NCBI RefSeq assembly: GCF_029868385.1
Contig: NZ_JARWNX010000022.1
Span: 86,623-150,622, forward strand
Length of the DNA: 64,000 nucleotides
Direction: 5' to 3'
Source: Nocardia cyriacigeorgica
Lineage (GTDB): Bacteria > Actinomycetota > Actinomycetes > Mycobacteriales > Mycobacteriaceae
Shown here: piece by piece, positions 63,878 through 64,000 of the stretch
Layout of the letters: each line of letters opens with the position of its first letter
Numbering within the stretch: the stretch's first letter is position 1
Made by a program: the position numbers and the translations under genes
Notes under the pieces: generated by a model
What the model was told of the DNA's origin: nothing
The model's database searches: none
What the model saw: the letters and a program-made list of their open reading frames with translations, nothing else

Positions 63878-64000
63878 ATGCGGTGGAGTGTTTCGCGTCG
63901 TGTGTTGCGTGCTGCGGTGGTGGCGGGTGCTGCGGTGTTGGTGGTCGGGTTGGTGGGTGGGCAGGCGGTGGGTGTGCCGTCGGAGCGGGATTTGGCGGAT
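63878..64000 (+). CDS. Exported protein, N-terminus only (cut by window end)
   Basis: From ATG 63878, with AGGAAGG seven bases upstream, 41 codons run to the window edge. They encode a signal peptide: basic start (RWSVSRRVLR), hydrophobic core AAVVAGAAVLVVGLVGG and a likely cleavage near QAVGVPSE. Sequence beyond the window is needed to identify it. The context and signal type suggest another secreted hydrolase or mycolyltransferase. Confidence 0.7.
   Translation, partial: MRWSVSRRVLRAAVVAGAAVLVVGLVGGQAVGVPSERDLAD

Overview
This window comes from a high-GC actinobacterium of the mycolic-acid-bearing group, most likely Nocardia or a close relative. The evidence is the gene content: an antigen-85-type mycolyltransferase, MmpL-type transporters, fused FAS1-like/MaoC dehydratases, an acyl-CoA carboxylase beta subunit, a LigC/Prim-PolC repair pair, DUF397 plus DUF5753 regulators and several secreted LIP-family lipases. 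Genes are tightly packed and many use GTG or TTG starts and 4-base ATGA overlaps. I see no rRNA, tRNA, insertion sequence, prophage or CRISPR array. The first gene starts close to the left edge and the last gene is cut by the right edge.

Region by region. 0-2.8 kb: an NfeD/SPFH membrane pair followed by a decayed fusion of an SGNH-hydrolase tail to a headless HtrA-like protease. 2.8-8.9 kb: a VTT membrane protein and the methylmalonyl-CoA mutase operon mutA-mutB-meaB. 8.9-14.1 kb: amidohydrolase plus nucleoside hydrolase, a CoA-transferase, a thioesterase relic and an atypical zinc-ribbon SDR. 14.2-17.1 kb: a repeat-rich membrane protein and two unrecognised coupled genes. 17.2-21.2 kb: an alpha/beta hydrolase divergent from a TetR gene with a double operator between them, then an acyl-CoA dehydrogenase coupled to a second TetR gene. 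21.3-23.9 kb: a membrane protein, a GlxA-type regulator and an isochorismatase-like hydrolase with a 10-codon leader. 24-28.7 kb: Prim-PolC, LigC, a cold-shock protein, a flotillin-like/NfeD-like pair and a TetR regulator. 28.8-36.4 kb: a free-standing condensation-domain acyltransferase, an MMPL transporter, a PAP2-lipid kinase fusion, an HxlR regulator, a thioesterase and a second PAP2 protein. 36.5-38.3 kb: a small tandem repeat and a MerR regulator divergent from a mycothiol-dependent-type enzyme.

38.4-43.7 kb holds the most striking module: four overlapping genes on the minus strand encoding a class V aminotransferase/cysteine desulfurase-like enzyme, a protein with a C-terminal heavy-metal-binding HMA domain, a fold-III PLP decarboxylase-like enzyme and a SbnA-like synthase fused to a rhodanese domain. 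Together they suggest an undescribed sulfur- and metal-linked amino-acid-derived pathway. 44-50 kb: a CBS protein, a PucR-type regulator and a regulatory island (DUF397, DUF5753/XRE and two small proteins) with three matching 18-bp inverted-repeat sites whose arms co-vary, followed by an NAD(P)-binding protein and a DUF2599 lipoprotein. 50-64 kb: envelope-lipid functions, namely three secreted lipases, two FAS1-like/MaoC paralogues (one lacking its active-site His), a second DUF5753 regulator, an AccD carboxyltransferase, a PucR-like protein with no DNA-binding domain, a mycolyltransferase, a DUF218 protein and the start of another exported protein.

Taken together the window is chromosomal core to semi-accessory sequence dominated by acyl-CoA/propionate metabolism, cell-envelope lipid handling and many one-component regulators.
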